Origin: Eopsaltria australis
Taxonomy: Eukaryota > Chordata > Aves > Passeriformes > Petroicidae
Reading direction: 5' to 3'
Assembly (NCBI GenBank): GCA_034509425.1
Contig: JAVTVJ010000570.1
Span: 620,001 to 684,000, forward strand
DNA: 64,000 nucleotides
Both the position numbers and the translations under genes were made by a program. Below are positions 61,401 to 64,000 of this stretch, in pieces. The notes beneath the pieces were generated by a model, which was not told the origin of the DNA, made no database searches, and saw nothing but the letters and a program-made list of their open reading frames with translations. The first letter of the stretch is position 1. Each line of letters starts with the position of its first letter.

Positions 61401-64000
61401 ACATCACAACTATGCCTGAAATTGCTGCTCGTGTAAACTACAGAACTTGAGATGAAACAGAATTTTCTTACAGTTTTTTACTTTTTTATCCATTAAAATG
61501 TTCTGGATTTGTGAGGAACTGAGTATTCCCAAACACAGGGCCTGATGCTGCACAGCATTTCACAGCTCTTTCCCCCCTGAGAATCTACTGAGGTTGCTTT
61601 AAAGCTCCACTTCACCACAGCCCATGAACAATTAAATATTTTGAAGGCAACAGAGCAATAACAACATCACTTTTTGCTTCATATTTTAACACAAGAGCAA
61701 TGCTGATCGTAGCAGAACTCCGGTTTTGCTGTAATTGAAGTGGAAAGCCTTGAAATTTATGCTGAAATTGGGCTGATTTTAAAGTACCTAAAAAGCATAG
61801 TATGTTTTTAGCTTACACAGCAGTTTTCTGGTATCATGGACAAGGTCCTGGGGGGGATTTTTGAGGCTGGAAAACAGGAGTGCAAAAGGAAGTGGAGGAA
61901 GAGAAACTGCAGCATGATGAAGTGCCTGTCAGTCAGCAAGTGTGAGGAGCCTGCCAGTGGTGTGTTCTTCCCTCTAAGTGTGCTAAAATCCAGTAGAGAT
62001 GACAGGGAAAGGGGGAAATGTCTGAACTTCAGAAGAGCCCAGGTAAGGCAAACACTGCTCGTGTATCAGGCAGAGAGCTTACTGCAATGAAAGGGGAGGC
62101 ATGGCTAAAGTATCTTTTTCTAAATCCCATCAAAATATCCCTCTGACACTGTTTAAAATGCAGGGATTCTAGTGCCAAAAACCCCAAGCAAAACAAAAAC
62201 AAATGCAGATTGCAGCTTTCCTGCTGATAGCACATGCTGTTCTGGAGCATCAGGCTCAGAAAAACCTCCTGCACTGAACTCATCTGGAGAGCATGCCAGT
62301 AATTCCAGGGACTGAGATTTCAGGGGGTCAGAGTTAAGGTTCTGCTGGTTTCTGCCAGGACTCCTCATTCCCTGTGTTTTCAGGGGGGTGAGTTTTGCTG
62401 AGCAAGGCATTTTGGAAAGCCATGAGAAACCACTGGGCAATTTTAACTCTCTGTTAACAAAGATTCTTTCGGTCACTGAATGAGCTGAGAGAGATTTGCT
62501 TTAACTGTGTCAGAGCGTGTGCTGGAAAGGAGTTGCAAAGGGGAAGCTGCATTTCTAAGAGAAATTCTCTCAAGCTGAAGCACTCAGCAGAACACTAGAG
62601 ATTGAACTGCTTGATAAAGATAATAAACAGAAGACGTTTTAGTGGCAGTGAGCTCAACTTCAGGTTTCTGTACCTGTCCACCCTTCCTGCCATTCCTCCT
62701 TCTGGAGGAGAAGAAATTCATCAGTAGAGAGGACTCCAGCACTGCCTGCACCTCAGTTGTAGACACAGATATCTTAGATATTCACTGTGACCTCAGGATG
62801 GCTGGATGTTTTTTGAACAGGAGTCTTCCAGATACCACATCCCTCAGATCCTCACAAGCCACACACACAAGGGTCTGATTCTTCAGAGAAGCCCAAAGGA
62901 TCACTGGCTCAACATATGTGCAGCCTGGTCAATGATTTTGTTGAAATGGCTGAAAGTGATTTATCTTTTTGATTTGGGTAGTGTCCTCCTTGTCCTGTGC
63001 TACAAAAAGCCCAAGCCAGCAATGTATTTGTAACACCAAGAGTTGTTTTGATTATGCTGGCCTGGTTCTATTGCAGGGTGTTCCTTTAGCTACACACAAA
63101 CTCAGCTGGAACTCCTGCACCCTTCAGCGTGTTTTTACACCCATTGTTCTGCTGTTCAGAGCCAGCTCTCAGTTACAGAGGGTAAATTCAGGGTACCTTC
63201 TCTTTGGCAGGCTTATCCGGAACTTAAGAGAAGTTTTAGTCTCGTGGCATTGAAAGGGTCCTGGCTTGTCTTGTGGGACACTTTTTTTGCAAAGAAAAAC
63301 AGGGTTTAGCATCTGGGATGGATAAAAAGATGTCTCACAGAGAGGTGATGGCATTGTTAGTGGACAGCTATAAGAGATGAGCTGGCCACAGCAGAAATTT
63401 CTGTCTAAATCCATCATGTAGTGGTTAGACTGAGACTCTGAGGCATAGAAGAGGCACGGGGCATATGTCTGGTTTTGAGAAAATGCTAAATAATGTCTCC
63501 TAGCTACTCATAAAGCATCTAATCCTGCAAACCTCTTCCACTTGATAGTCTGTGTAGCAGTGACTTCCACAGATGTATGTTTATTTGGGGAAATGAAAAT
63601 AGCCTTAACTAGCCTTTAATTTTATTTCTTGTTTCATTTCATTGCATAACCCCTTCTATCTATACATGACAACTATATACAACTAATTATTTAAATGGGA
63701 TATTAACAGTTTGATGATTTTTTTTTTTTTAAAGATCATTTAATTTTACTTCCAGGTACAAAAGTCTGTTTCTCAGAACCACAGAATTCAGTCTCACTGC
63801 TGTGCCCTAACCAAGATAGACACCCATGTTACAGAAATGAACTCATCAGCTACTGAGGCACAGGAACTGAAAGTGGACTCGTGTAAAATGTCACAAGATT
63901 TCTCACAATAGGGCACATGCAAATTAGAAAAAAAGAAAGGAATTACAGCGATGTACACACACTGAGTGAATCAGAAAATTAACTAGAAATGGAACCTGGC
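58451..64000. other. Intergenic or intronic DNA, no gene seen
   Basis: Only the CR1 3' end at 60590 and a low-complexity A/C stretch at 60286-60331 stand out. A 'cacagaacatcacagaacta' string at 59374 weakly resembles the start of an antisense CR1 end. Open frames of up to about 107 codons at 61.8-63.4 kb overlap on both strands and show no domain. Confidence 0.65.
60590..60707 (+). mobile_element. CR1 LINE 3' terminal fragment
   Basis: This sense-strand fragment has the typical avian CR1 3' end. Blocks in order are 'ggggctctgagcaacctgat', 'gatgtccctgctcattgcag', 'gggctggatgacctttag', and a degraded form of the terminal 'cccttccaacccaaaccatt' block ending in 'ccattccctgactctgtgg'. Nothing of the polymerase region is present, which fits the severe 5' truncation usual for CR1 insertions. 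The final octamer-like repeats are decayed. The family is confident; the exact right edge is uncertain by about 10 bp. Confidence 0.85.

Noticed and set aside
63418..63450. tRNA A-box-like 'tagtggttag' with 'gactctgagg', similar to a MIR 5' end
   Set aside because: No B-box or MIR core follows at the expected distance; too short to support.
1..64000. CRISPR arrays, operons, prokaryotic promoters, phage or plasmid features
   Set aside because: Vertebrate repeats (CR1, MIR-like) and lack of dense coding exclude a prokaryotic or viral origin; no regularly spaced direct repeats were seen.
1..64000. tRNA, rRNA, snRNA and microRNA genes
   Set aside because: No cloverleaf, rRNA or snRNA signature was recognised by eye. 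The hairpin at 43499-43523 is too short for a microRNA precursor. A covariance-model scan would be needed to exclude weak candidates.

Overview
This 64 kb window reads as vertebrate nuclear DNA, most probably from a bird. I found no protein-coding gene, RNA gene or CpG island that I can support. The bird assignment rests on three sense-strand fragments of the chicken-repeat-1 (CR1) LINE with typical avian 3' ends (about 42082-42750, 57998-58120 and 60590-60707). It also fits the generally low repeat density, the many short A- or T-homopolymers, and a scatter of very old amniote retroposon relics (MIR/L2-like and CR1/L3-like). None of the open reading frames has a recognisable domain, a believable exon structure or a similarity I know; nearly all are under 140 codons and lie in low-complexity or GC-richer stretches. 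I read the window as intergenic DNA (a gene desert) or the inside of a very large intron. I cannot tell which, nor name the species or the locus.

Layout. 1-9500 is plain unique DNA with an A19 run near 1570, a 74-base stretch without G near 5036-5109, and a homeodomain-type AT-rich cluster at 6687-6756. A decayed antisense CR1/L3-type fragment lies at about 9560-9700. It is followed by a 388 bp polypyrimidine microsatellite (10175-10562) dominated by TTCC repeats. 10.6-21 kb is mostly unique, with an L2/MIR-like relic at 13222-13276, a 44 bp-unit minisatellite at 14203-14332, a motif-rich candidate enhancer around 16.08-16.48 kb, and a 23 bp-unit triplication at 20705-20773. A 256 bp purine tract (21100-21355) is followed by unique DNA with candidate homeodomain regulatory sequence near 23.2-23.5 kb. 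A tandem duplication at 27080-27116 creates a POU octamer. 27.6-28.95 kb is GC-richer and holds the longest open frame (250 codons), which I do not believe is a gene.

31.7-32.3 kb carries a possible hAT terminus and a clear antisense MIR-like SINE; a second MIR-like piece lies at 37.36 kb. 36.5-39.0 kb and 44.5-45.0 kb look like unique DNA with features often seen in conserved noncoding elements, but no conservation test is possible from one sequence. 41.41-41.59 kb looks like a short non-autonomous hAT element. A (GTGACA)n array and the largest CR1 copy follow at 42.0-42.75 kb. 48.34-48.65 kb is a CpG-rich, internally repeated segment that may be a solo LTR. 49-64 kb is unique DNA with small microsatellites, one sauropsid-type old repeat (50.75 kb) and two CR1 fragments (58.0 and 60.6 kb).

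Nothing here forms an operon, pathway or multi-gene system, and I found no evidence of a new biological system. The items most worth testing are the clustered regulatory motifs (phased TATTAATTAG sites, a paired TCF/LEF palindrome near an RFX X-box, a paired K50 homeodomain site), the hAT-like elements, the minisatellite, and the putative LTR.
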